Below, piece after piece: positions 1-5,446 of a stretch of 5,680 nt of DNA. A model generated the notes under the pieces. The model was not told the DNA's origin and did not search any database. It saw only the letters and a program-made list of their open reading frames with translations. This DNA is from Pseudomonadota bacterium. GTDB lineage: Bacteria; Pseudomonadota; Gammaproteobacteria; Acidiferrobacterales; Acidiferrobacteraceae. The DNA is taken from contig JAJZZU010000189.1 of the NCBI GenBank assembly GCA_021797365.1, positions 1-5,680 on the forward strand, in the 5' to 3' direction. Both the position numbers and the translations under genes were made by a program. Each line of letters begins with the position of its first letter. The stretch's first letter is position 1.

Positions 1-184
1 CTCCGTAGACGCCCCACGGCCGGCGGAACCAGGCGTGGTCCTGGAGGTGCGGCCCGACCTCGTGATCGCCACCGGGCAGCGGGCGCTCGCGGTGACGTCC
101 TTGCAGGCCGACAATGCCCGCATGCAGCCGGCACAGGTCTTTTTGCAGGCCCATCCGCTTAGCGTCGGGAATCGCGTTGGCTAA
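1..184 (+). CDS. fmt: Methionyl-tRNA formyltransferase, C-terminal fragment (5' end outside window)
   Basis: Only the last 60 residues are present; the first whole codon begins at base 2 and the TAA stop is at 182-184. The enzyme formylates the initiator Met-tRNA using 10-formyl-tetrahydrofolate in the cytoplasm. What is seen is the end of the C-terminal tRNA-binding (OB-like) domain: a PAEPGVVLE stretch, then a segment reading GQRALAVTSLQ, then the terminal QVFLQAHPL region. These match the usual end of Fmt, where a G-x-G-AL-x-(V/L)-x-x-LQ strand is followed by a short tail. The formyl-transfer domain lies upstream of the window and cannot be checked. The stop overlaps the start of rsmB, the common def-fmt-rsmB order, so the two are probably cotranscribed and translationally coupled. 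Identification rests on a short fragment, but its position directly before rsmB supports it strongly. Confidence 0.88.
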   Translation, partial: SVDAPRPAEPGVVLEVRPDLVIATGQRALAVTSLQADNARMQPAQVFLQAHPLSVGNRVG

Positions 185-1460
185 ACCCCGCCACGCCCTG
201 ACCCTGCGCGCGCGCTCGGCGCGCATCATCGCCCGCGTATTGACCGGGGGCGCGCTCGATCCGGCACTGGATGAAGACCGCGCCCGTCACGGGCGTCATG
301 GGCTCGTCGAGGAGCTCGCCATCGGCACGATCCGCTACGCGCCCCGCCTTCTGGCGCGCACCGCGCCGCTGCTCAGGCACCCGTTCCGCAAGGCCGACCA
401 GGACCTGCAGGCCCTGATCCTCATGGGCCTCTATCAGGCCTTCTTCATGGATACGCCGGAGCCGGTGGCGGTGTCCGAGGCGGTGGCGGCCGCCGACGCC
501 CTAGCCAAGCCCTGGGGGAAGGGTGCACTGAACGCGGTGTTGCGCGCCGCCCTGGCCGCCGAGGCGGTGGCGCCCTACACCGGATACAACCACCCGGACT
601 GGTTCGTCGATCGCCTGCAAGCGGCATGGCCAGAGACATGGCGCGCGGTGCTGGCGGCCAATGACGAACGCGCGCCGCTCACGCTGCGCGTGGATACCCG
701 ACGCATCGCACGCGACGATTACCTGGAACGGCTCGCACAGGCCGGGATCGCCGCGCGCGCGCACCCCGTGGCCGACACCGCGGTGGTGCTCGCCCAGGGG
801 GCCCTGGTACCCGGACTTCCCGGATTCCGCGAGGGCCTGGTATCGGTCCAGGACGCCGCCGCGCAGCTGGCAGCCCCCCTGCTCGCCCCCGCCCCGCGCG
901 AGGCCGTCCTCGATGCCTGCGCCGCGCCCGGCGGCAAGACCGGTCACCTGGCACAATCGGCCCCCGAGGCGCGCGTGACCGCGATCGACTCCGATCCGGC
1001 ACGGATGGCGCGGCTCGCGGAGACCCTGACGCGCCTCGGGTGCCTTGGGCGTGTGCGGACGCTGACCCATGATCTCGCCGAATACCCCCTGGACGATTGC
1101 TTCGCGCGTATCCTGCTCGATGCACCGTGCTCAGCGACCGGCGTCATCCGTCGTCATCCGGACATCAAACTGCATCGCCGCGTAAGCGACCTGCCCCCTC
1201 TGCGCGCCATACAGGCCCGGCTCCTCGACCGGCTGTGGCACAATCTCGCACCCGGGGGCACCATGGTCTATGCGACGTGTTCGGTGCTGCCCGAGGAAAA
1301 CGAGGACCAGGTGATAGACTTTCTGGCGCGCACACCGGACGCGCGCGAGGACGCCCTCCACTTCCCGGTCGGGCAGGCCCGCCGGGCGGGCTGGCAGTTC
1401 CTGCCGGGAGAGGCCGGCATGGACGGGTTCTATTACGCGCGCCTCGCACGGCGCGCATGA
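177..1460 (+). CDS. rsmB: 16S rRNA (cytosine-967 C5)-methyltransferase RsmB
   Basis: Transfers a methyl group from S-adenosylmethionine to C967 of 16S rRNA. I chose the TTG at 177, which overlaps the fmt stop and has GGGA six bases upstream. It gives 427 residues, close to the roughly 429 of E. coli RsmB. An ATG at 114 stays in frame but would add 21 residues that resemble no RsmB and overlap fmt by 71 nt. Order of domains: an N-terminal NusB-like RNA-binding domain (about residues 1-140, with the LILMGLYQAFF helix), then the Rossmann methyltransferase domain. Motif I is DACAAPGGKTGHLA from residue 246. The two catalytic cysteines are both present: Cys318 in DAPCSATGVIRRHPDIK and Cys368 in YATCSVLPEEN, 50 residues apart as in E. 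coli (325 and 375). Nothing suggests damage. Confidence 0.96.
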   Translation: MAKPRHALTLRARSARIIARVLTGGALDPALDEDRARHGRHGLVEELAIGTIRYAPRLLARTAPLLRHPFRKADQDLQALILMGLYQAFFMDTPEPVAVSEAVAAADALAKPWGKGALNAVLRAALAAEAVAPYTGYNHPDWFVDRLQAAWPETWRAVLAANDERAPLTLRVDTRRIARDDYLERLAQAGIAARAHPVADTAVVLAQGALVPGLPGFREGLVSVQDAAAQLAAPLLAPAPREAVLDACAAPGGKTGHLAQSAPEARVTAIDSDPARMARLAETLTRLGCLGRVRTLTHDLAEYPLDDCFARILLDAPCSATGVIRRHPDIKLHRRVSDLPPLRAIQARLLDRLWHNLAPGGTMVYATCSVLPEENEDQVIDFLARTPDAREDALHFPVGQARRAGWQFLPGEAGMDGFYYARLARRA

Positions 1461-1469
1461 AGAGGCGCG

Positions 1470-1475
1470 AGGAGG
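1470..1475 (+). promoter_or_regulatory. Ribosome binding site of the TPR gene
   Basis: AGGAGG, a full-consensus Shine-Dalgarno core, sits six bases before the ATG at 1482. It is among the strongest ribosome sites in the window, so the TPR gene may be translated more efficiently than rsmB before it, which has a TTG start and only GGGA. Confidence 0.75.
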
Positions 1476-1481
1476 CCGACC

Positions 1482-1799
1482 ATGGACACCGAGGCCCTGG
1501 AAAAGATGCTCGCGCGCGGCCAGGACAACCTGCTGCTGCGCTACGGATTGGGCGGGGAATATGCGCGCCTCCGGCAATATGACAAGGCGATCCCGCATCT
1601 TCAGGCGGCGGTCGCCTTCGACCCGCATCATGCCGCGGCCTGGAAGCTGCTTGGCCGGGCACTGACGGAAAGCGGTCGTCCCGAGGAGGCACGCCAGGCC
1701 TATCAGCAGGGGATTGCCGCCGCCGAGGCCGGCGGGCACATACAGGCCGCGCGCGAGATGCGCGTGTTTCTCAAGCGCCTCGACAAGTCGGCGGGCTGA
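1482..1799 (+). CDS. Small tetratricopeptide-repeat (TPR) protein
   Basis: A 105-residue protein with no signal peptide or membrane segment, so probably cytoplasmic. An acidic/hydrophobic N-terminal helix leads into two TPR units. Repeat 1 covers about residues 17-50 (LLLRYGLGGEYARLRQYDKAIPHLQAAVAFDPHH) as two antiparallel helices ending in the typical DP turn; repeat 2 covers about 51-86, with W-K-LLG-RAL and G-RPEEAR-AY positions. A charged C-terminal helix follows. TPR units form protein-binding surfaces, so a partner or scaffold role is inferred; no enzyme motif is visible. An excellent ribosome site (AGGAGG at 1470-1475, six bases before ATG) fixes the start. The gene lies 21 nt after rsmB and is probably the last gene of the fmt-rsmB unit. 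I recall similar short TPR proteins in other beta- and gammaproteobacteria, but I know of no assigned function. Confidence 0.88.
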   Translation: MDTEALEKMLARGQDNLLLRYGLGGEYARLRQYDKAIPHLQAAVAFDPHHAAAWKLLGRALTESGRPEEARQAYQQGIAAAEAGGHIQAAREMRVFLKRLDKSAG

Positions 1800-1801
1800 C
1801 G

Positions 1802-2698
1802 CTAATACACCGGAGGCGTCCCCGGCGGGCGGGTCTTGAAACGCTTGTGGACCCAGAAATACTGCTCGGGATGCGCACGCACGCCCTCCTCGATGGCGCG
1901 ATTGGTGGCAGTCGCATCGGTCAGGGCGTCACCGCTGGGAAAACCCTCGAGCGGCGGTCCGAAGGCGATCTCGTAGCCGCGCCCGCGCGGCTTCTGCCAC
2001 ACATAACAGGGAACGACGCGCGCATCCACCGCGCGCGCCAGCCGCCCCACGGCATGGAGGGTGATCGTGGGTACGCCGAAGAACGGGGCGAATACGCTGG
2101 AGCGCTCGCCGAAGTCCTGATCCGGCAGATAATAGAGGACACGACCCTCGCGCAAGGCCTTCAGCACCGGTCGCACGCCCTCCTGTTGCGTGATCATGGT
2201 GGCCCCGAAACGACCGATGCCGCGACGGAAGGCGGCCTCGAACACCGGATTGGGCAGACGCCGGTAGACATTGGCCATAGGCCGCTCCGTGGACAATAGG
2301 CAACCGATCTCGATGGCCGCGAAGTGCGGTACGAGCAGGATCACATTCCCGTGCGCAAGCGCCCGATCGTAATGTTCTCGTCCGCGAAATGACACCAGGC
2401 GGGACAGGCGCGCGGGACTGGCCCACCACGCGACCATGACGTCGAACACGCCCTGGCCCAGGGCCGCGAAATGGGCGCGCGCCAAACGCTTGTGCCAGGC
2501 CGCGCTTTCCGTGGGGAAACACAAGCGGAGATTGGTGAGGACGACGCGTCGGCGGGCACCGAGCAGACGGTAGGCAAGCCGCCCCAGGGCGTGACCGATG
2601 GCCGCCAGTACCGGCAAGGGCAGACTGCTCAAGCCCCGGAATACCACCAACGCCACATGGGCGCTGGCCTCACCAAGGCTGCCGGCGCGTTCACTCAT
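1802..2698 (-). CDS. LpxL/HtrB-family lipid A secondary acyltransferase (third of three tandem copies)
   Basis: Predicted to transfer a fatty acyl chain from acyl-ACP onto a hydroxyacyl chain of the Kdo2-lipid A precursor at the inner face of the cytoplasmic membrane. The start at 2698 gives 298 residues (E. coli LpxL has 306). It is preferred over an in-frame ATG at 2725 because GGGAGG lies seven bases upstream and because it forms a compact ATGAGTGA overlap with the stop of the preceding gene. Visible features: an N-terminal hydrophobic stretch (about 15-45) suited to membrane anchoring, TNLRLCFPT (about 55-63), the catalytic H-x4-E motif HFAAIE (His125, Glu130), VYRRLPNP near 144-151, YLPDQDFGERSSVFAPFFG near 190-208, and the C-terminal PEQYFWVHKRFKTRPPGTPP signature. 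It keeps every family landmark and looks active. Which acyl chain or position it serves cannot be read from sequence. The stop lies 2 nt from that of the convergent TPR gene. Confidence 0.92.
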   Translation of the reverse strand: MSERAGSLGEASAHVALVVFRGLSSLPLPVLAAIGHALGRLAYRLLGARRRVVLTNLRLCFPTESAAWHKRLARAHFAALGQGVFDVMVAWWASPARLSRLVSFRGREHYDRALAHGNVILLVPHFAAIEIGCLLSTERPMANVYRRLPNPVFEAAFRRGIGRFGATMITQQEGVRPVLKALREGRVLYYLPDQDFGERSSVFAPFFGVPTITLHAVGRLARAVDARVVPCYVWQKPRGRGYEIAFGPPLEGFPSGDALTDATATNRAIEEGVRAHPEQYFWVHKRFKTRPPGTPPVY

Positions 2699-3581
2699 AG
2701 GGCGACCTCCCATCCCGGCGCACACGCTTGAAGCGCTTATAGGTCCAGAGATACTGATCCGGCATCATGCGCACACCCTCCTCGATCGCGGCATTCATGC
2801 GCGTGGCGTCGGCCAGTGCGTCATCGGTGGGAAACGGGGTGAGGGCCGGACCGATCGTGACCTCGAATCCACCGGCCCCGGGCAGCTTGCGCGTGTAGCA
2901 GGGCAGGACCACGGCGTCGGCTAGGCGTGCCATACGCGCGAGCGCTGTAAGGGTGGGGGTCGGTATCCCGAAAAACGGCGCGGACACGGCCTGCGCCCCC
3001 CCCGGATCGAGATCCGGCAAGTAATAAAACGGTTTATGGTTGCGAACCTCGCGCACCAGCGAACGCAGAGGGGCATCGTGGCGCCAGAGCACGCCCCCGA
3101 AACGGGAGCGCCGGCGCAGCAGGACATGTGCGAGCACGCCGGTAGGGGCGCGATACATGCTGATACAGGGCCGCTCGCTCGACACCCGCAGCCCGCCGAT
3201 CTCGAGACCCAGGAAATGCGGGGCCAGGAAGATGATATTCCGGCCTTGCGCGAGCGCATCGTCGTACGATGCGCGCTCGACGATACGGACCCGCTGGCGG
3301 AACTCCTCATCCGAGGCCCACCACAGGCGCGCGGTGGCCAAGGCGTTACGTCCGATGGCGACGAAGTGACGGCGTACCAGGCGCTCGCGGGCATGGGCCG
3401 AAAGCTCGGGGAAACACAGGCCGATATTGACGCGCGCGATATGCCGGGGACGCGCGGCAACGACGTAGGTCAAGGCCCCGAGACCGGCGCCGAAGACCGA
3501 CAGCCAGGACCACGGCAGGGCGGCCAGCGCGCGCAACAGGGCATCCACCACGCGCTCTGATGGCCTCGACCCGTCAGTCAT
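2691..3581 (-). CDS. LpxL/HtrB-family lipid A secondary acyltransferase (second of three tandem copies)
   Basis: A 296-residue member of the lysophospholipid/lipid A acyltransferase family, expected at the cytoplasmic membrane and using acyl-ACP. Seen in order: an N-terminal hydrophobic segment (about 12-43), VNIGLCFPELS (about 51-61), the catalytic H-x4-E motif HFLGLE (His122, Glu127) in the context FLAPHFLGLEIGG, SMYRAPTG around 141-148, a basic RRRSRFGG patch (about 156-163), FYYLPDLDPGG (about 185-195), APFFGIPTPTL, and the C-terminal PDQYLWTYKRFK. Compared with its neighbours the loop after YLPDLD is altered (PGGAQAVS instead of a FGE/LGP-x-S-S/VF/Y type). The ATG overlaps the upstream stop in ATGACTGA and has no clear Shine-Dalgarno sequence (the preceding bases are AGTCCCTCT), so translation is probably coupled to the gene before it. 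The acyl donor and acceptor position cannot be inferred. Confidence 0.91.
   Translation of the reverse strand: MTDGSRPSERVVDALLRALAALPWSWLSVFGAGLGALTYVVAARPRHIARVNIGLCFPELSAHARERLVRRHFVAIGRNALATARLWWASDEEFRQRVRIVERASYDDALAQGRNIIFLAPHFLGLEIGGLRVSSERPCISMYRAPTGVLAHVLLRRRSRFGGVLWRHDAPLRSLVREVRNHKPFYYLPDLDPGGAQAVSAPFFGIPTPTLTALARMARLADAVVLPCYTRKLPGAGGFEVTIGPALTPFPTDDALADATRMNAAIEEGVRMMPDQYLWTYKRFKRVRRDGRSPYE
2706..2711 (-). promoter_or_regulatory. Ribosome binding site deciding the start of the third acyltransferase
   Basis: On the minus strand these bases read GGGAGG, seven bases before the ATG at 2698. The site lies inside the 3' end of the preceding acyltransferase gene. It argues for the 2698 start rather than the longer in-frame ATG at 2725. 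It also means this gene can recruit ribosomes itself as well as by coupling through the 8-nt overlap. Confidence 0.7.
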
Positions 3582-4512
3582 AGAGGGACTGGCCGGTATC
3601 GCGGGTCTTGAAACGCTTCATCGTCCAGAGATACTGCTCCGGCATCTTCAAGACCGCCCGCTCGATCGTGGCATTCATGACAGTCGCGTCGCCCACCGGG
3701 CTGTCGGTCGGGAAGCCCACAAGCGGCGGCTCCAGCCAAAGCTCGCAACCGCCACGGGGCAGGAGACGGGTAAAGCAGGGTATGACCGCGGCATCGGTCA
3801 GCCGCGCGAGGCGTCCTAAGGTCGGCAAGGTCGCCGCCGGGACCCCGAAAAAGGGGGCGTAGACTGACTCCTTGGGGCCTAAGTCCTCATCGGGGACATA
3901 AGAGGCGCCATATCCGGCCTTGACGGCGCGGATGAATGGGCGCATGCCGGTCTCGCGCGCGAACACGCGCCCGCCGAAGCGCTCGCGCCCGCGCGTCATG
4001 ACGAAATCGAGGACCGGGTCCTTCAAGGGCTTCACGAAGCCGACATAAGGGAAATAGCGCGACAGCGCAAGACTCGCCTCGAGCCCCACGCAATGGCAAT
4101 GGAGGACGATGATATTACGGCCCGCGGCACGCGCAGCCTCATAATGCTCGAGACCGACTACTTGCAGACAGCAATCGAGCATGCGCTCGTCCCCCCACCA
4201 AAGGACCGCCATGTGAAACAGCGCGAGCGCAGCCAGCCGAAAGTGCTCGCGCACCGCCCGCTCCCGGCGCTCGGCGGTCCATTCCGGAAAACACAGACCC
4301 ATATTGGTGGCGGCGATGCGCCGCCTCTTGCGGTTGCCGCGATAATAGAGCCGGCCGAGGATATCGGCGATGCGCGCGCGTGCGCCAAGCGGCAGGTAGA
4401 GGCTGGCGCGCAGGAATGCCACCGCCCCCCACGTGGGCCAGTGACGGGGCGCGAGCAGACGCCAGGCAAAGCGCACACGATGGGCGCCGGGGAGGTCGGA
4501 GACCGCAATCAT
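3574..4512 (-). CDS. LpxL/LpxM-family lipid A secondary acyltransferase (first of three tandem copies, divergent active-site context)
   Basis: A 312-residue family member, the longest of the three. The N-terminus LLAPRHWPTWGAVAFLRA (about 19-36) resembles the HPRYW-x-x-W opening of E. coli LpxL and LpxM, ahead of a hydrophobic anchor. Then come NMGLCFPEWTA (70-80), the catalytic H-x4-E motif HCVGLE (His140, Glu145), DPVLDFVMTRGRERFGGR (about 165-182), SYVPDEDLGPKESVYAPFFGVP (about 204-225), and PEQYLWTMKRFKTR near the C-terminus. The middle part (ERFGGRVFAR...RPFIRAVKAGY...ATLPTLGRL) recalls E. coli LpxM more than LpxL, so a late acylation step is possible. Oddities: HCHC replaces the PHF seen before the catalytic His in both neighbours, and the usual YR pair is VK (Lys161). 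The ATG has no Shine-Dalgarno sequence and abuts a hairpin. It lies 33 nt after the ttcA-like gene. Confidence 0.9.
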   Translation of the reverse strand: MIAVSDLPGAHRVRFAWRLLAPRHWPTWGAVAFLRASLYLPLGARARIADILGRLYYRGNRKRRRIAATNMGLCFPEWTAERRERAVREHFRLAALALFHMAVLWWGDERMLDCCLQVVGLEHYEAARAAGRNIIVLHCHCVGLEASLALSRYFPYVGFVKPLKDPVLDFVMTRGRERFGGRVFARETGMRPFIRAVKAGYGASYVPDEDLGPKESVYAPFFGVPAATLPTLGRLARLTDAAVIPCFTRLLPRGGCELWLEPPLVGFPTDSPVGDATVMNATIERAVLKMPEQYLWTMKRFKTRDTGQSLYD

Positions 4513-4513
4513 G

Positions 4514-4538
4514 GGCCGGCATTGTGCCAGAGCCGGCC
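4514..4538. repeat. Inverted repeat (7-bp stem) between the ttcA-like gene and the first acyltransferase
   Basis: GGCCGGC at 4514-4520 and GCCGGCC at 4532-4538 are perfect inverted copies around an 11-nt loop. In the minus-strand mRNA the hairpin would end one base before the acyltransferase ATG at 4512. No U-run follows, so it is not a standard terminator. It could limit ribosome access to that start, mark an mRNA processing or stability site, or be chance in GC-rich DNA. Confidence 0.55.
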
Positions 4539-4545
4539 GCGGCGG

Positions 4546-5292
4546 TCATTGTGTGCCGTCTTCAGGCGATCGTTCGGCGCCGAGCAGCGGACGCACGGCG
4601 CTCAACAGGTTGCGAAAGAGGTCCTTGTGGCGTGCCTCCTCGGCGGCCAGCAGGGCCTTCATGGCGGCGCGCTCGGTCGGTTTCCGGAAACAGGCCGGGC
4701 AATTGTCGGGGATCACCGGGAGTGCGGCGGCGCGCGCGAAGTCCCGCAGCTGGCGTTCGCGGACGTAGATGAAGGGCCGGATGACGCGCAGATCCCCGGC
4801 GTCGACCCGATAGTGCGCGCGCATCGTATGCAAGGTCCCGGCATGAAAGGCGCTCATGAGAAAGGACTCGGCGATATCGTCCAGGTGCTGGGCGAGCGCC
4901 AGGACGTTGTAACCGTGGTCACGAGCGACGCGGTAGAGGGTCCCGCGGCGCATGCGCGCGCAGTAACTGCAAAACGAGTCGTTACCAAGCGTCGCCTGGG
5001 CGCGCGCGGCGATGGCCTGCCGCTCGTAGAAGTACGGGATACCGAGCGATTCCATATAAGGGATGAGCGGGGCGGGATCGAAGCCGTCGATGCCGGGGTC
5101 CACGGTGGCGACCCCGAGGTCAAAGGTTAACGGGGCCTTTTTCTGGAGGTGGCGCAGGACCTGCAGGAGGCCCAGGCTGTCCTTACCGCCCGAGACCGCG
5201 AGCAGCACGCGATCACCCGCGCGGATCATGTCGTAATCAGAAATGGCCCGCCCTGTCAATCTCAACAATGGCCTTGGGGGAATGGGCTGCAT
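4546..5292 (-). CDS. TtcA-family PP-loop ATPase, probable Fe-S tRNA thiolation enzyme (variant)
   Basis: A 248-residue adenine-nucleotide alpha-hydrolase-fold protein, probably cytoplasmic. The PP-loop SGGKDS (residues 34-39) binds and activates with ATP. The lead-in RLTGRAISDYDMIRAGDRVLLAV aligns with the start of E. coli TtcA (RNTGEAIADFNMIEEGDRI), which supports the ATG at 5292. CSYC (Cys108, Cys111) followed by ARMRRGTLYR matches the TtcA CSLCSRLRRGILYR motif, and VIRPFIYVRERQLRDFA matches VIRPLAYCREKDIQRFA. TtcA makes 2-thiocytidine at tRNA position 32 using a [4Fe-4S] cluster held by three cysteines. Here the second cysteine site reads DNCPAC (Cys198, Cys201) instead of PCNLCGSQ, GHHRDD is AQHLDD, and the protein is about 60 residues shorter than E. 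coli TtcA. It may therefore be a TtcA-like paralogue modifying another target; I leave the symbol blank. It is the first gene of a probable operon with the three acyltransferases. Confidence 0.87.
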   Translation of the reverse strand: MQPIPPRPLLRLTGRAISDYDMIRAGDRVLLAVSGGKDSLGLLQVLRHLQKKAPLTFDLGVATVDPGIDGFDPAPLIPYMESLGIPYFYERQAIAARAQATLGNDSFCSYCARMRRGTLYRVARDHGYNVLALAQHLDDIAESFLMSAFHAGTLHTMRAHYRVDAGDLRVIRPFIYVRERQLRDFARAAALPVIPDNCPACFRKPTERAAMKALLAAEEARHKDLFRNLLSAVRPLLGAERSPEDGTQ

Positions 5293-5298
5293 CGGGGT

Positions 5299-5328
5299 AT
5301 GTTAGTCGTTGCGCGGCGCCCCCGCCAA
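5299..5328 (-). promoter_or_regulatory. Possible promoter of the ttcA-like operon giving a leaderless mRNA
   Basis: On the minus strand, TTGGCG (5328-5323) is followed after 18 bases by TAACAT (5304-5299). Six further bases lead to the ATG at 5292, so the predicted +1 is the A of the start codon. No Shine-Dalgarno sequence precedes that ATG (the bases are ACATACCCCG), which fits leaderless translation. The -35 match is only the TTG half, and it overlaps the loop and one arm of the 10-bp hairpin. Confidence 0.35.
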
Positions 5329-5340
5329 AAGCGGGGGCGC
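5316..5340. repeat. Perfect 10-bp GC hairpin in the divergent ttcA-like/metK region
   Basis: GCGCCCCCGC (5316-5325) and GCGGGGGCGC (5331-5340) are exact inverted copies around the 5-nt loop CAAAA. The stem is entirely G-C. Neither strand has a T-run after it, so it is unlikely to be an intrinsic terminator. It lies between the two divergent start codons and overlaps the ttcA-like -35 candidate, so an operator, protein-binding palindrome or insulating role is possible. Confidence 0.7.
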
Positions 5341-5365
5341 GGACTGTCATTTCCAGGGACAGCTA

Positions 5366-5379
5366 TGTTATGGTATCTG
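5366..5379 (+). promoter_or_regulatory. Candidate metK promoter, -10 region
   Basis: TGTTATGGT (5366-5374) fits an extended -10 (TGnTATnnT) without a recognisable -35. Alternatively TATCTG (5374-5379) pairs with TTTCCA (5350-5355) as a -35 across 18 bases. Either would start metK transcription roughly at 5380-5387, leaving a leader of about 70-77 nt. Both matches are moderate, and this is the only AT-richer stretch close upstream of metK. Confidence 0.3.
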
Positions 5380-5393
5380 CTGCTAGCAGACCA
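5371..5393 (+). repeat. Bulged hairpin upstream of metK
   Basis: TCTGCT (5376-5381) and AGCAGA (5385-5390) pair perfectly around the loop GCT. The stem extends by TGG (5371-5373) with CCA (5391-5393), leaving T-A at 5374-5375 as a two-base bulge. It overlaps the candidate -10 region, so it is either an operator-like palindrome in DNA or, if transcription begins farther upstream, an RNA element in the metK leader. It matches no SAM or SAH riboswitch class that I recognise. Confidence 0.5.
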
Positions 5394-5446
5394 GCCCTCG
5401 CCTGATCTCAGATTAAGCTCACACAAGGACCTCACCCTAAAACGCC

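Noticed and set aside
114..176. ATG at 114 as the rsmB start
   Set aside because: It adds 21 residues unlike any RsmB and a 71-nt overlap with fmt; TTG at 177 gives the family length.
1131..1739. Minus-strand open frame of 202 codons
   Set aside because: It is antisense to the catalytic end of rsmB and the TPR gene, has no recognisable motif, and would span two well-supported genes.
2699..2725. ATG at 2725 as the start of the third acyltransferase
   Set aside because: The extra nine residues are not family-like, and the GGGAGG site is spaced for the ATG at 2698.
4093..5130. Long plus-strand open frame of 345 codons
   Set aside because: It runs antisense across the ttcA-like gene and the first acyltransferase, both with clear family motifs. 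Its product is low-complexity, rich in G/R/A/H, as expected from a GC-rich shadow frame.
5316..5340. Intrinsic terminator
   Set aside because: The stem is strong but no T-run follows it on either strand, and it lies upstream of both divergent genes rather than after a gene end.
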